Assembly: GCA_020543525.1 (NCBI GenBank)
Contig: JAHYIO010000033.1
Span: 1,798,001-1,862,000, forward strand
Length of the DNA stretch: 64,000 bases
Reading direction: 5' to 3'
Origin: Coriolopsis trogii
Lineage: Eukaryota; Basidiomycota; Agaricomycetes; Polyporales; Polyporaceae
In this document: positions 44,754 through 56,373 of the stretch, one piece after another
Position numbering within the stretch: the stretch's first letter is position 1
Layout of the letters: every line of letters starts with the position of its first letter
Program-made: the position numbers and the translations under genes
Notes under the pieces: generated by a model
Told to the model about the DNA's origin: nothing
What the model saw: only the letters and a program-made list of their open reading frames with translations
Databases searched by the model: none

Positions 44754-46219
44754 CTAAGCAGGCGGCATACAAGCTCGACAGGTCGAACGCTTCGATGAGA
44801 ACATGAGTGAATGACGGACCTCTCTGGGGGCTCGGTGAGCACTGGCATCCAGCCTCATCTGGTGAGTACTCTGGTCAGATGCCATGGCTTGCTGAATGGT
44901 TTGGGGGTTGGGGGAGGGTGGAAGATGAGGGTAGGAAGAGGAAGAACAAGCTGTCGAGTTCAGCGTACGACTAACGACATGCTGTCCGTGCGCGTTACTT
45001 ACGGTTCACCGTGGACGCTTTCGAACCCCGCATGACATCACCAGCGCTCAGTAATGCCGAGCGCCGGACGGTAACACCCATGCACTTACCGAGAGAATCG
45101 GACTATGTAATAGACTCAAAGCGAGCTCAATGGCCAGCATTTCCTCTTACAACCAGTATGAGGCATGTCCACAGGATGCGACTATCTCGGTAGGGAACAG
45201 GGACTGTCCTCGAGACGAAAAGCAACGGCGGCGTTGCCCTTGATCAAACCGACACGCCCTTCACGCGGAAGTCTCGAGATGCTATGTATGTCTTTGATGC
45301 TTCTCAGGGAGAAAGGCTCATGAAACCCACCTTTCGAACTACCGTGGTTGTCACTCATCCAGATAAAATCCTTACCTGAACATGGTAAGATCTGTCTTGT
45401 TCCTTTTGTTTACTGATGTGTTGTGAGGGATTACGGAAAGGGAGCTGTCAATTAGTATGTGCTCCACTTCAGGTCCTAAGATGGAGTAGGTAAGTCATCC
45501 AAAGCCTGATTAGAGACTAGAGCGGAGAAGAAGGGGAGAGCCACAGAGAGAGTACGAGTTAGCAGCATGCCAGCGATGCATTATGCGTGCGCAACCTCCT
45601 GAGTATGAGGAGAGGTCGAGTATATCTTTGAAGAAATGCGAGCGATGAAGTGAACCTTCCGAAGTCAGTGGCGAAACTCCGGCTGCCTCGGACCGGCGAG
45701 TGAAACTTTCGGACTTGCATGCAAGTTGAAGGTTACTCATTCGACGAGCGCACGCACAAAAGGCATGCGTGACTGTGGTGCACGCAAATCATCCTATTGT
45801 CCAGCTTCCCATACGGGTACACATGAAAGCTCACGATGGCGTCCTAGAACTCGACACGCGTCAGGCCAGTGTAGTAAGCGGATGACGCCCACACTGCTGG
45901 TCTATTAGGGGATAGTAGTTGTGGCAATTTGTACATGGAATCTGTCGTCTGTGCCAGAGCTTACCGCCACTGTCTCTGTACTCCCTACTGGAACAGCTCA
46001 GTGCAGACAACAGTGGGTGAGTTGTTGAGATTTGCACCACAATCTAGTGCTAATCGATGGGATCGATGGGGTTCTAGATGTAAATCCTACCACTGTTAGT
46101 CCACTGTGGCGAATCAATAGTTACGGGGATATTGTGAGAACAGCCAAAAGTACGTCGCCTTGTTCGGGAATTAGGGTCTGATCTCAACCACAGTGGCTAT
46201 TTAGCATCGGACCCTGAAG
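44754..46219. other. Divergent intergenic region, velvet / F-box
   Basis: 1.47 kb between two divergently transcribed genes, with no supported reading frame. It probably contains both promoters. Confidence 0.6.
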
Positions 46220-47752
46220 ATGGATAAGCTCCCCACGGAGACGCTGCTGCAAATCTTCTTCGAGCGAATCACTCTAGGCGAGGCCATGTGGAAGGAAAAC
46301 CCAGCGGGTTCTCTCTACCCTAACAACGTAGTCGGTGTGTGTCGCCGATGGCGGGACATTGCACTGTCTTACCCTCCCCTCTGGACTACGATCCTCGTTG
46401 GCGAGTCCATTCGGTTCACGTTCAACACGCTCGCGAAGATTTCCCTCAAACGCTCCAGGAACAGGCCACTCCGGGTCTATATTGTGGTTGGCCAGCCACG
46501 CCCAGCTTACGAAGTCGATCCTCGATTCGGTGAGATCATCCAGAAGGCTATCCCACGTGCCTCGGAAATCCGCGTTCACCTCAGCCGTAGGACACACCTC
46601 GCCGTGTTTTGGACCATACTCAAGGCCACACCTGCTCCCCGCCTCGAGTGCCTAGAGATTTTGTATGCTAGAGGACACTCTCAGCCTCGACACCTCGTGG
46701 AACCTCATAGCGATATACCGACAACAGGTCTCTTTGACGATACCACACCGTCCTTGCGACATCTCGCAGTCAGAGGCAACACCCTTCCCTTCATTGAACG
46801 TTCCCTCTATCCCTTATCGCAAGGACTGTACCACCTGGAGTTAGCGGAGGACGTGTTCCAATACAAAGAACGCCTTCCGCTTCCACTGCGGCACCTTTCC
46901 GTGGCGGCCCCCACCTTAACATCGCTCATCCTGGAGTCCCACCAAATGTTCGCGGTTTCTCCATCACCGCGATGTATCGCTTTTCCTCACCTCCAAGATT
47001 TACATATCAAGGGCGCGGCGCCCTACGCAGCCGCGATTCTCAATTCCGTCACAGTTCCAGAGACGACCGCTATCAGAGTCCAGCTTTTCTACGACTACGA
47101 GGTACTCGGCGCCACACGCCCCCATCAACCCCTCGCAGGCGGCGCTGAGCTCATCCGAGGGGACCGCAAAGGCTTCCTCTCAGCCCTCCAGAACGCCATG
47201 TTCGCAGGACGCGCCGCGACGCCCACGATCGCCTTGTCGGTCGCGAGAGAGGGCGACCTCGTGACGCACCGCTTCTGGACCGCGCACAGGCCCACTGAGC
47301 TGCGCGGTTCCAGCTCAGGCGACCGGAGGCTCTTGGGGGTGATGACTGCGTTCTCCCCTCCCCGGCTGACGTTCACGAACTCCCCGGCGGCCGACTTTCG
47401 GATTGACGTCGCGAAGCTCATGGAGGCTCTGCCCCTCGCGTCCTGCGAGCTCCTCCACCTCTCGAACCTCCCGGCCGATCCGTTCCTGTGGCGTGGGGAG
47501 TCCGTTTTCGCGAGCGTACCGAACGTCCTCGCGATGGAGGTGTGGGGGGACACGGCCGCGCGGGCTGTGAGGTCTCTGTTGGGTTCGTCGACCCCGACGC
47601 CACTCCGCCGCCTGCGGAGAGTCACTCTTGTCGACACCAGTTGGCCTGATCTAAACTTTCTGCAGGGGTTCGATGGGGATGTCCCAGATAGTCATTCTGC
47701 GAACGCTACTGGGGATGCAGAGGTCGTGTTTCGTCGACATAACAGTCTATGA
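46220..47752 (+). CDS. F-box protein
   Basis: A single uninterrupted exon encodes 510 aa. The N-terminus 'MDKLPTETLLQIFF...VCRRWRDIALSYPPLW' is a typical F-box of the Agaricomycete family: LP-x-E-[TL]-L, followed by the conserved 'VCRRWR.IA...P.LW' helix. The rest has irregular leucine-rich stretches ('LRHLAVRGNTLP', 'LPLRHLSVAAPTLTSL', 'FPHLQDLHI'), likely a degenerate leucine-rich solenoid for substrate binding. Predicted to be a substrate receptor of an SCF (Skp1-Cullin-F-box) ubiquitin ligase; the target is unknown. The lack of introns in a 1.5-kb gene stands out against its intron-rich neighbours. Confidence 0.9.
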   Translation: MDKLPTETLLQIFFERITLGEAMWKENPAGSLYPNNVVGVCRRWRDIALSYPPLWTTILVGESIRFTFNTLAKISLKRSRNRPLRVYIVVGQPRPAYEVDPRFGEIIQKAIPRASEIRVHLSRRTHLAVFWTILKATPAPRLECLEILYARGHSQPRHLVEPHSDIPTTGLFDDTTPSLRHLAVRGNTLPFIERSLYPLSQGLYHLELAEDVFQYKERLPLPLRHLSVAAPTLTSLILESHQMFAVSPSPRCIAFPHLQDLHIKGAAPYAAAILNSVTVPETTAIRVQLFYDYEVLGATRPHQPLAGGAELIRGDRKGFLSALQNAMFAGRAATPTIALSVAREGDLVTHRFWTAHRPTELRGSSSGDRRLLGVMTAFSPPRLTFTNSPAADFRIDVAKLMEALPLASCELLHLSNLPADPFLWRGESVFASVPNVLAMEVWGDTAARAVRSLLGSSTPTPLRRLRRVTLVDTSWPDLNFLQGFDGDVPDSHSANATGDAEVVFRRHNSL

Positions 47753-48534
47753 TTTGATTCAGGTCTGTCGCGTTGGCCGACGAAGGACGGAACTAGTCTG
47801 TGTCAGGACTCGTTCTGCCAGTGCCACAATTTTGATACGCTTTATTGCTCGCGCGCTCGACGACAGTAGTGAATATTGTAGTATAACTTGACATATGATG
47901 CGTGTACAAGGACGCACCTTCGACTGATGGAAGCTGTATGTACATGTATCTCGTAGGGACTGTATGTGGTCTCTGCATGCCTATATCAGTACGTGTCTCG
48001 GGGCTACTAGGACAACCTCACTGTATGTATTGTTATTGCAACTAATGATTCGGACCTGTTCGAACAGGAGATCGGCCGGACTCCAACAGGCACATAAGTA
48101 CATGTGCTGATATACTGCACTGACGTCCTGGATCCAACTCTGAAAAGCTTAGGGGGCCTCTAGTGGAACGTATAGTACCACTATACCTTGATATTATGCC
48201 TGGCTGAGAAATTCGCTAAACGAATGACATACCTCTGCATCTGGATTTGAGCTCAACGGCGGCTCCCTGCTAACGTGAACGTGCGTCCGATATTGATAAC
48301 ACATATTTACCAAGTCAGAGATACCGTACGAGCCATTCGCAAAGCCCTGCGGACACAGTATCATGAACACAGCCGCTCGTTTGGCCTCTGAAGCACCGTG
48401 CTCGCTCAGTCGAGGCAATCGTGGACACTCGCAATGTTCAGCAGCAATCAGTTGGACTGGAATAATGACAATGCAGGGTAGATATGTCACGAGCAAAATA
48501 CAGACGTACGACGCCATGGCCTGGTGTAGTCTGC
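47753..48534. other. Convergent intergenic region, no gene seen
   Basis: This lies between the 3' ends of the F-box gene and the PX gene. It is AT-richer and has only short chance frames. Confidence 0.6.
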
Positions 48535-49414
48535 TCAGGACCTATCTGTGATCCACTCCCGTACAGCTTGACACCCGCCCAATTCGGGATGCAAAAGAAT
48601 AGCGGCGAGCCAATGCTGCAACAAGCGCCTTCGCCTGTCAAGGAAGGTAGGACGGAACTTCGCCAGAGGAAACTTTGGTGGGAGCGAAGGGATATATGAC
48701 TGTTGGCTCGACTGCAAGGCATGTCATCACATCAGCGGGGCGTTATGCCAAAAGGACAACAACCGACCGGGAGAGTGGCTCTCAGCTTGGCATATAACTG
48801 CGAAAAGGCACTGTAGCGCTTCAGAGCATGTATAGTGTTACCCTGCGAGTAGTACGGCATGAAGCAGGGGTTGCATGAACTCAAGCGTATCGAGTGCGCA
48901 CGTCTTTGGTCTTGATCACACAGTCATAGACTACTTGCGAGTTCAGCTGGAACCAACACGTGCGAGAGAGAGAGGACTCACCAATATATGCTCCGCCTCG
49001 CTGTTTGTCGCCGACGCTAGACCAACCCACAATTTCCACACCTCGAGCGAAGGCCTTACTCTCCCCCGAGTTGTCACCGAGCCAGATGTCGTTGGAGAAG
49101 ATGGACTGTGTTTCATGAGGTGAGAACGGGGGAGTATCTGGCTGGCCATATGGATAGCTGTCCTGTCCGGTCGTGCTCGCGCTCTGGTGTCCAGGCCATC
49201 GCTCAGCGTCAAGAGTGCTGCGGTCAGGGACGCGATGGACAAGTATGTGGCAACTCACATCGACAATGTCATCATAGAAACGGGCTTCCTCCTCTACATC
49301 TATCGTGTCCGGGATAAGGACAAGCAGGTTCTTGGAGTTCTCGTACGAATGAGTTGTTGACTCGGAAGACTCCACCGAATGTGACACGCTCGAGCTCGCT
49401 GACGTGGAGGGCAT
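48535..49414 (-). CDS. PX (phox homology) domain protein, Ypt35-like
   Basis: Four minus-strand exons (49414-48982, 48933-48902, 48842-48768, 48711-48535) give 238 aa. The first 100 residues are disordered and Ser-rich. The PX domain occupies the C-terminal half: 'VEIVGWSSVGDK', 'VVYDCVIKTKDG', the phosphoinositide-binding 'KRYSAF' (Arg164-Tyr165), the proline loop 'LPPKFPLAKFRP', and 'FLDRRRRLLQHWL...LGGCQAVREWI'. PX domains bind phosphatidylinositol 3-phosphate on endosomal and vacuolar membranes. The single PX domain at the C-terminus and the short length resemble yeast Ypt35, an adaptor for the lipid-transfer protein Vps13; this role is inferred. Exon 2 is only 32 nt long. Confidence 0.9.
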
Positions 49415-49929
49415 GTTGACTAGGGGTTATCTTTGCAGATGAGGGTAGCTTGGAGGTTATATAAGGAGCGTGTGGGCCATCTGCAGCGGTGAGCAAGAAA
49501 GTGATGAAAAGGTACGGAACTAGGGAGTGATCCCGAGGCGTGAGACGTCAGAGAGGAGAGCGTCAGCGTCAAATTCATCACGCGCTCCGACTTCAGGCCA
49601 TTGCTTCTAGCAGACTTGTGACTTGTGCGACACAAGAGAGACGCAGACCAGACTGCCATCGCCTAACATGTTGGGTGCATAAGTTGTCAGAAAACGCGGT
49701 AATAGACCGTAGTTGAATATCTCCACAGTCGAAAGTCTCCCGACGACTATCACGTGACCTGCCCGATATTCTCGGACGTGCTACAACAAGTTCAAGCACC
49801 TGAGACTCGGGCCAGTTGCAGACCTCCGTCTTGCTGCTCTTTACCTCCAGGTCCCTTTCACTCACTGCATTGATCAAGGTTTCATTTTGGCTACGGGAAA
49901 CTCGGTTGATCCTTGGGTACCTCGTCTGC
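49415..49929. other. Divergent promoter region, PX / Rtc1
   Basis: 515 bp between divergent genes. Frames open here on both strands, and part of the 5' end of the Rtc1-like gene may extend into it, because its first-exon frame is open upstream of the chosen ATG to about 49816. Confidence 0.5.
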
Positions 49930-52900
49930 ATGCTCTTGTCAAATGCTGGCTCAATCCATCGTCGCGCATCCGTCAACAACAACAATGGTTTCAACCTGAC
50001 CTTGCCTGACGTGTACTCCGACTCTAGAGAACATGGATACCGCGGACCTACGCGGCATGTTCGTCTCCCTCGCGCGACCACAAACGGGGGAGGGTCTATC
50101 GCCAAGAGTGAGGACGGGGTCAGATGCGTGGTAGCAGGAAGGGAGTGTGAGTACCTTGCCATTCCTTAGTACACATTGTTTCTGATGTAAGAGCTCTTGA
50201 CAGCGCTCCGAATCCTTCGCATGTCTGAAGTACCGTCTGGATCCTCTGGCCAAAGCGACCACAAGTCAAGTACCGGGAGAGGCGGACACCGTATCGAGGC
50301 CTCCCGCAACTTCTGGGAAGGTAGTGGCCTCAAGGTAGACAGCTCCAGTACCGACGTCGCCTGGTGTCATGGAAGTACGTGAATCATCTTCATGCGAATG
50401 CATTCTCCGCAATCAATCGACTTGTCCAAGCATTCTCGAACAAGATTTTGACAAGTGGGCGTAATGGTGAACTCGTATTGTGGGATTTGAACAAGGGAGG
50501 TCCCTCCAAACTCGGTGAGTAGTGCAGCTGTACCATGCACAAGAGAAGCTGTTATCAACGAGCATGTCCTACTAGAAAGGAGAACGCGCGATCATGCTCG
50601 GTCGATACATGTCCTCCAGTACTCTCCTATTCTCCAGTCCTATTGTATGACTGGCTCGGCGGACGGGGATATCCGAATATGGGTGAGTACTTGTTCCATG
50701 TGTGAACGCTCTCTAAGACAACGACAGGACGTACGGGATCTCACCAAATCCATCATGCGGATACACCATCCGGCAGCAGTAAGAGCGGTTGCATTCTCTC
50801 CCGTGTCTTCCCAGTCTCGCCATGTGGTAGTTGCCTTGGACAACGGCAGTATGTACAGGTGGGACCTGAACATGGGACAACGTGGACAACTGGACCGGAT
50901 TCCTGTGGCGCATTCGGGACCTATTCTGTCTCTCGGCTGGGTCCCTCCTGCTACAATATCTCCCATTGCGGCAAAACCATCTGGCTCTGGAAACTGGTAT
51001 GGGGCTGGAGCTGGATTCTTTGACGACATCCTGCCTTCCGTCCCTATCGCAAGTAACGTTACAGCCCCCGCATCGGAGACAGATACATCCGGAACAGGCT
51101 GGGTTGTCAGCGGGGGCATGGATAAATGCGTCAAGGTAAATTGTGTGACTTTCATTGGCGAGGCTCCGGTTACTGAACAATGCACTCAGGTTTGGGACCT
51201 AACCCATCCGGCGACGAAGCACACATCGCAGCGACCCGCATATACCCTCCACACCGCCTATCCAGTCCGTCGGGTCCTATGGAGACCGGGGTACGATTGC
51301 GAACTCGCTGTAGTTTCGAACGCCGATTTTGGTATGGGGGCGGATTTTGGATACGGCGCATTTGGCACGGGTCCCTCGTCAGGAAGCGGCAGTCTCGGAC
51401 ACTCTAGTCCACGACTTTCCCCGGCCCTTCTGGCCGATGCGTCAGGGTCAGGTGCGCAGACATCGAGAGCGAAGCGCGACGGCGGTGACCCTGTGGAAAT
51501 CTGGGACGTGCGGAGGGGTTATATCGCAAAGTGGATCGTCACCGCATCTGCTGTTGAAGGCAACGTGACAGGTATTGCGCTCGTCTCGTTAACCGCCTTA
51601 CTTTCGCTGATCCTGTTACCAATACTCCATAGACATCGAGTTTGGCGACTCACACGCGCTGTGGGCGTTGCATTCGTCTGGGACATTCTCACAGCTCGAT
51701 TTGAGACAGTCTCATCGACCGCTAGACGCGATACCTCGTTCTGCTATTGCTTGGAATACCACTGGCTCCATCGCCTTCGTCACCGATCGTCCGAAGCGAT
51801 GGGAAGTTCCATATGATGACGTGTTAGTGTGGATTACAGACCTCCCTTGCACAATCTTAACCTTCGTTCCAGTGATCCAGAGATCAAGAAAGACAAGGGT
51901 CAGGGCAAAGCACTTGGAGATCCGCATTATCGACCGGTCACACAAGCTGTAGGCGCGTTTGCCCACGACGGCGCCGCAGAGGATCTAGAGATGATTGTGA
52001 AGCTTGCTCGCGGATACATTTACACCAGTAGAGAGAAGCCGCAGATATGTGCCCACAACGCAGAGGTATGTAAAGATCGCTAATATCGGGCAACGTTTAA
52101 GGATAATCTATAGGTTGCCCTCAATGCTGGAGCATACGAAGCTACGGAGACATGGCTGCTACTCGAATCATTGTTGACAGAGATCGTCACACCGCCTACA
52201 CCCCCTCTCTCCCCGCTACCTTTCCCTAATCCTACATTGCCTCATTCAGCATCAGCACCTGCTGCTATTCCCACCGTGAGCTCGTTGCCACATCCATCAA
52301 CTACACCACAGCGGTCGATGACGGTAGACGCGTCACTGCTAGCGAAACGGAAGGACGGTAGCCCAGGGTCGCGCTCGAAGCATAGCGAGGACAAGCACCG
52401 ACGCTCGACTTCAGGTCATCGATCTCCGTACGGGGCGACCCCGACCTCGTCCACCGCGTCTTCCCCACGCAAGTCTAGCACGGGACTCCCGACCATCCCC
52501 GCTGCAGTCTTCGTGCGTCGCGGATCTGGGGCCGGACTTCCGCCACCCGTGCGCCCGCGTCTCCCCTCTTCGTTCCGCCGCCCGTCGTTCTCGACGACGC
52601 ACAGCGAGAGCCCGAGTGAGAGCTTGCGGAGCAGCCTGCGACATGTCGGCGAAGGGGCGCTGGATGACTCAGACTCCTCGGAGAGCGCGAGCGAGCACGA
52701 CGGAGATGAGCATGACCGCGGCCGAGACGGCGAGCGCCACATGTCCCCACCTGCGCGCGGTACACCTTCACCCTACCTACTCCGCGCCACGACCGCACAC
52801 CCGTCGCCGCTGTCCCGGATTGCGGTGACCGGGCAGCACACATGGACTGAAGATGAGAAGGACGATGACTCGTCTCCCTCGCCCGCATCGACGTCTGCGG

Positions 52901-54427
52901 AAGAAGACGAGGGGCCAGAGTACGGGGACATGAGTGACGGTGGGAGTCGGACACGGGGCTCGAGGCCCACGTCTACACGGCGTCGGTCTGCGATCAGGAT
53001 GAAACGCCGGAGCTCTGGGCGGAGCCAGACGCGCAGCCGCAGCTCGACCGTCGCGTCGCTTGCTGCTCCTACCCTACCCCCGATCCGGCGAGCCGTGAGG
53101 CAGGACTCGCAGAGTAGCATCCGGACCGTCACGGTCACGGAGAGCACTCCGGCGGGGACGCTGAGTCGGGCGGAGGCCGCCGGGATACTGAAGAGAGACG
53201 ACACCATCAGAGATTTGTCGGGGGGAAGAGCCGCGTCATTGCGCGCGTCGTCGGTGCACCAACGCGCCCGATCGGAGGCACTCTCGAGCGAGTATGTGTA
53301 CGATGGGGCGAGGACTGATGAGGTTGGGGGCTTGCAGACGCCGATGAGTGGTGCGAGAACGCAGAGCGATCGAACGAGGATGGCTATCAGGGAGGCGGAG
53401 GAACGGCTTAGGCAGTTGGGTTGGGAGACGATGCGGAAGAGATTTGAACAACTCGCGGACGAGGTGCGTGACGGTGATGGTGATGGCGCTCGTCGGTTTG
53501 ATCTCATGGAATGCCCAGGGAGATGTCATCATGTGTGCGATGCTTGCCCTGGTGGTACCCAAGGAGCTCAAGATCGCAAAATTACGAGTATCGAGATTCA
53601 TAGAAGCGTATGTTGGTAAGCTGCATTTTCCGGTTGCTGTATGATCTTGCTCTATCGTGACTAATGTAAATGCTTTGCTTGACATACAACGTAGAGATCC
53701 TGACCCGGCTACGCCTTCACACGTGTGCAGCGTACGTTCGCAAGTTCGCGCCCATCGAGGAAATTCGTGCGGTAACATCGGTGTGACATCTTCAATTTCC
53801 CACATGTCTTCACGACTGACAACCAGGTTCTAGATGCAAACCACGATATACAGTGCTTGCGGAAAGTGTCGCAAGCCCTTTGTTCAGCCCGCAGGCCCTT
53901 TGGTGCGCGCAGGAAAACCCTCCGGTAGCTATGCATTCTGCCCTGGGTGCCAGTCGCACGTCGCCAGGTGTACTATCTGGTGACATTTTCTATATTATGC
54001 TGCTTGTGATTCGCTTCGCTAACGTTGACCTGTTGCCAGTCACCTGCCGGTCCGCTCCCTGATGTACCAGTGCCCTGTATGCTTGCATGGCGGACATCGT
54101 GACTGCTACAGCGAGTATTATGCACGCTGTCCTCCGGACAAGATAACGGAACCGCCACTACCACCCTCTGTACGCCCCGGTAGAACGTTTGAGACCAACC
54201 CACCTCGAGGGCGGGCATTGTCTCGCACAAACTCAAGTTACACTGGGGATGGTGAATCCGACGATGGTGCTAGCGCACAGGGCGACGGAGATGGCACTAC
54301 AGGGAGCTATAGTAGTGCGAGGGGCTTAATGCCGTCATCTACTAGTACGATCGAGGGTCGACTGTGTGCAGCAGGCTGTGGACACCATTGTTGGGCAGTT
54401 CTTGACAAGTCACCTTACCCACTGTAG
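49930..54427 (+). CDS. RTC1: Rtc1/WDR24-like WD40 and RING-type zinc-finger protein (SEA/GATOR2 complex)
   Basis: Thirteen exons encode 1272 aa: 49930-50146, 50204-50374, 50431-50514, 50576-50682, 50728-51135, 51190-51571, 51633-51822, 51873-52065, 52114-53463, 53519-53615, 53695-53780, 53834-53979 and 54040-54427. The N-terminal half is a WD40 propeller: 'GGGSIAKSEDGVRCVVAGRE', 'RNGELVLWDLNKGG', 'HARSIHVLQYSP', 'GSADGDIRIW', 'RDLTKSIMRIHHP'. 'RPKRWEVPYDD' and 'NAGAYEATETWLLLE' follow, then a long disordered Ser/Arg-rich region in exon 9. The C-terminus has paired cysteines 'CGKCRKPF', 'FCPGCQ', 'CTICHLPVRSLMYQCPVC', 'GGHRDCY' and 'CAAGCGHHCW'. Order and spacing match yeast Rtc1 (Sea2) and human WDR24, which regulate TORC1 at the vacuole. 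The start is the least certain part. Confidence 0.9.
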
Positions 54428-54690
54428 AGTAACGTGTATTGTAACATATTGAGTTGTAGTCGTTAGTACTCCTAGCTTCTTGATGGCTGTCTCAGCGGGT
54501 CTGTGTTTTGGCAGTTTGTTGCTCGGATGAAGAACATGCCTTAACCATCAACGCACTGCATCTGCAACTCAAATCCTGTATCATATATGTACGCGGGGTT
54601 GCTCGATCACCCTTGATCGGTGGGCGCTAAATCCACGTGGAGTTCGGATAAGGTTTAGCCTGTGTTTCCGCCACTTGAACTGCAGCCACG

Positions 54691-55806
54691 ATGACCCTCA
54701 CACTCAGACCTACACCTTCTCCTACATCGCCGTTCTCCTGGGATGTACCACCTCCTTCACCTCCAACACATCATGCTGAACGACCTCCTTCGCCGCCAAC
54801 GTCGTGGCTGACGGCGCGCGACATGAAGATGTTTGGCTCCGAGCCACTCGCCCATGAGGTCGGCCTCGTCAAGTGCAAGGAATGTTCTAGGGTGGTATTG
54901 TCTAGTGTTATATTGGAACACACAGGTACGTATTGTCAAGCTGAAGCGTTTACATCCGCGTACTTTCCTCTACCATAGCCAATTGTGCCAAGACAAGAGT
55001 CAATAGCAAGAAGAGCGCTGCTAAGGCGGATGGTATTATCCCCAGTATGTGTTCTATCAATCGATATTTACACCCGCGACGTTGCAGACAAGAAGTCTAA
55101 GAAGCGCAAGGCTGAAGATGACGAACCTCAGCCTGACGATCCTGCCGCGCCAAAGACGACCAAGAAGCAGGCGCGCACCCGCGTCAAAGGCCCTGTCGAC
55201 GTCGACAAGCAATGTGGCGTCATCAACGACAAGGGTCTCCCTTGTGCGCGCGCTTTGACCTGCAAGTCGCATGCGATGGGCGCGAAGCGCAGTGTCCTAG
55301 GCCGCTCGAAACCATTCGACGAGCTCCTGCTCGAGTGGAATCGTGCGAACAACCCGAACTGGGTTGAGCCCGTCAAGCGCGAGAGCAAGGCGGAGAAGCA
55401 GGCACGCAAGGAGCGTGAGAAGGCGGAGAAGAAGCGACTCGCTATGGAGGCCGCTGCAGACGCAAGCAAGAAGGGCGCGACCGTGGTCGCACCAGGTACT
55501 CCGAAGAAGAAAGGCAAGAAGGCTGCTGCTCCTGCAGCCATCAATCCTGTCGCCGCCGCCATGTCCGCTGCCGCGCTTCTTGGTCCCCCAGAGGACCCAT
55601 ACGAGCGTCTGGACGATGTGGATTCGGAGACGGAGGTGGACGCGCTTGTGCGCGTTGTGCGCGTTGCTCGTGAGCGCGGTGTCATTGGGCAGCCACTGGC
55701 CGTACCGTGCGATGCTGGTTCTTGGTTTGTAGCTCGCAGAGAGCGATTCTTGACCTGTAGTTCGCTATTTGCTGCTGCGCTCATGCCGACACGGAGTGTT
55801 CCTTGA
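54691..55806 (+). CDS. SGF73: SAGA complex subunit Sgf73 (ataxin-7-like, SCA7 domain)
   Basis: Three exons (54691-54925, 54979-55044, 55088-55806) give 339 aa. Near the N-terminus is a C2HC zinc finger (Cys62, Cys65, His77, Cys81 in 'KCKEC...LEHTANC') split by intron 1. The SCA7 domain at about 137-190 is intact: 'VDVDKQCGVIN', 'GLPCARALTCKSHAMGAKR' (Cys143, Cys153, Cys159, His162) and 'RSKPFDELLLEW'. A basic helical stretch and an Ala/Pro-rich tail follow. In yeast and animals Sgf73/ataxin-7 anchors the histone H2B deubiquitinase module to SAGA. The gene follows the Rtc1-like gene by 263 bp on the same strand. It is shorter than yeast Sgf73 (657 aa), but the key domain is complete. Confidence 0.92.
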
Positions 55807-56373
55807 CTTGTTATGGGACCGCGACATTGATCTTGTATGTGTATACTGACGGTCTCTTGATACCCATGTAGGATATTGCTTGACGACTGACTGTATTGAC
55901 TAGTTTTGAGGCGCACGATTGCCGCTCAGAGACATGTCTCCTGCTACAGGCGATATCTTTGCAATGAAGACCGGGCCTAAGCCCGTGTCGCCCTATCTCT
56001 ACGGCCAGCATCAATCATGCCGTGATTTCATTGACAGATCCAGTGAATTCTCGTACTCGAACAATACAGCCCAGGGGTGCGTGTCAGACACCGCCTCACT
56101 GCCATCCCATGGGCAGCCATAGCGGCCTCTGGAAGCCTAATTACTGGCTCCTAGCTAGGTAAGCGTGTACACCTATTGGACGTCGAAGGCACGTTGCTCA
56201 TAAGTAGACCTATCTACTGGCCCATTTGACCGCAGACGTCAGCAATCGCTGACTTCGAACCCACGGTGTTCGATTGTCGCATATAAAGCCAACCACTGTC
56301 TGGCACACTCGACCTCGACTCTTGTCAGGTACTCATCTCTCTCGCCGGGCGCTTATTTCCTTCCTCCCGTACA
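55807..56373. other. Intergenic with TATA box of the downstream F-box gene
   Basis: There is no gene. TATAAAG at 56282-56288 lies about 90 bp before the ATG at 56374. Confidence 0.6.

Noticed and set aside
49593..50162. 189-codon minus-strand open frame
   Set aside because: It overlaps the first exon of the Rtc1-like gene, whose protein matches a known family; this is its antisense shadow.
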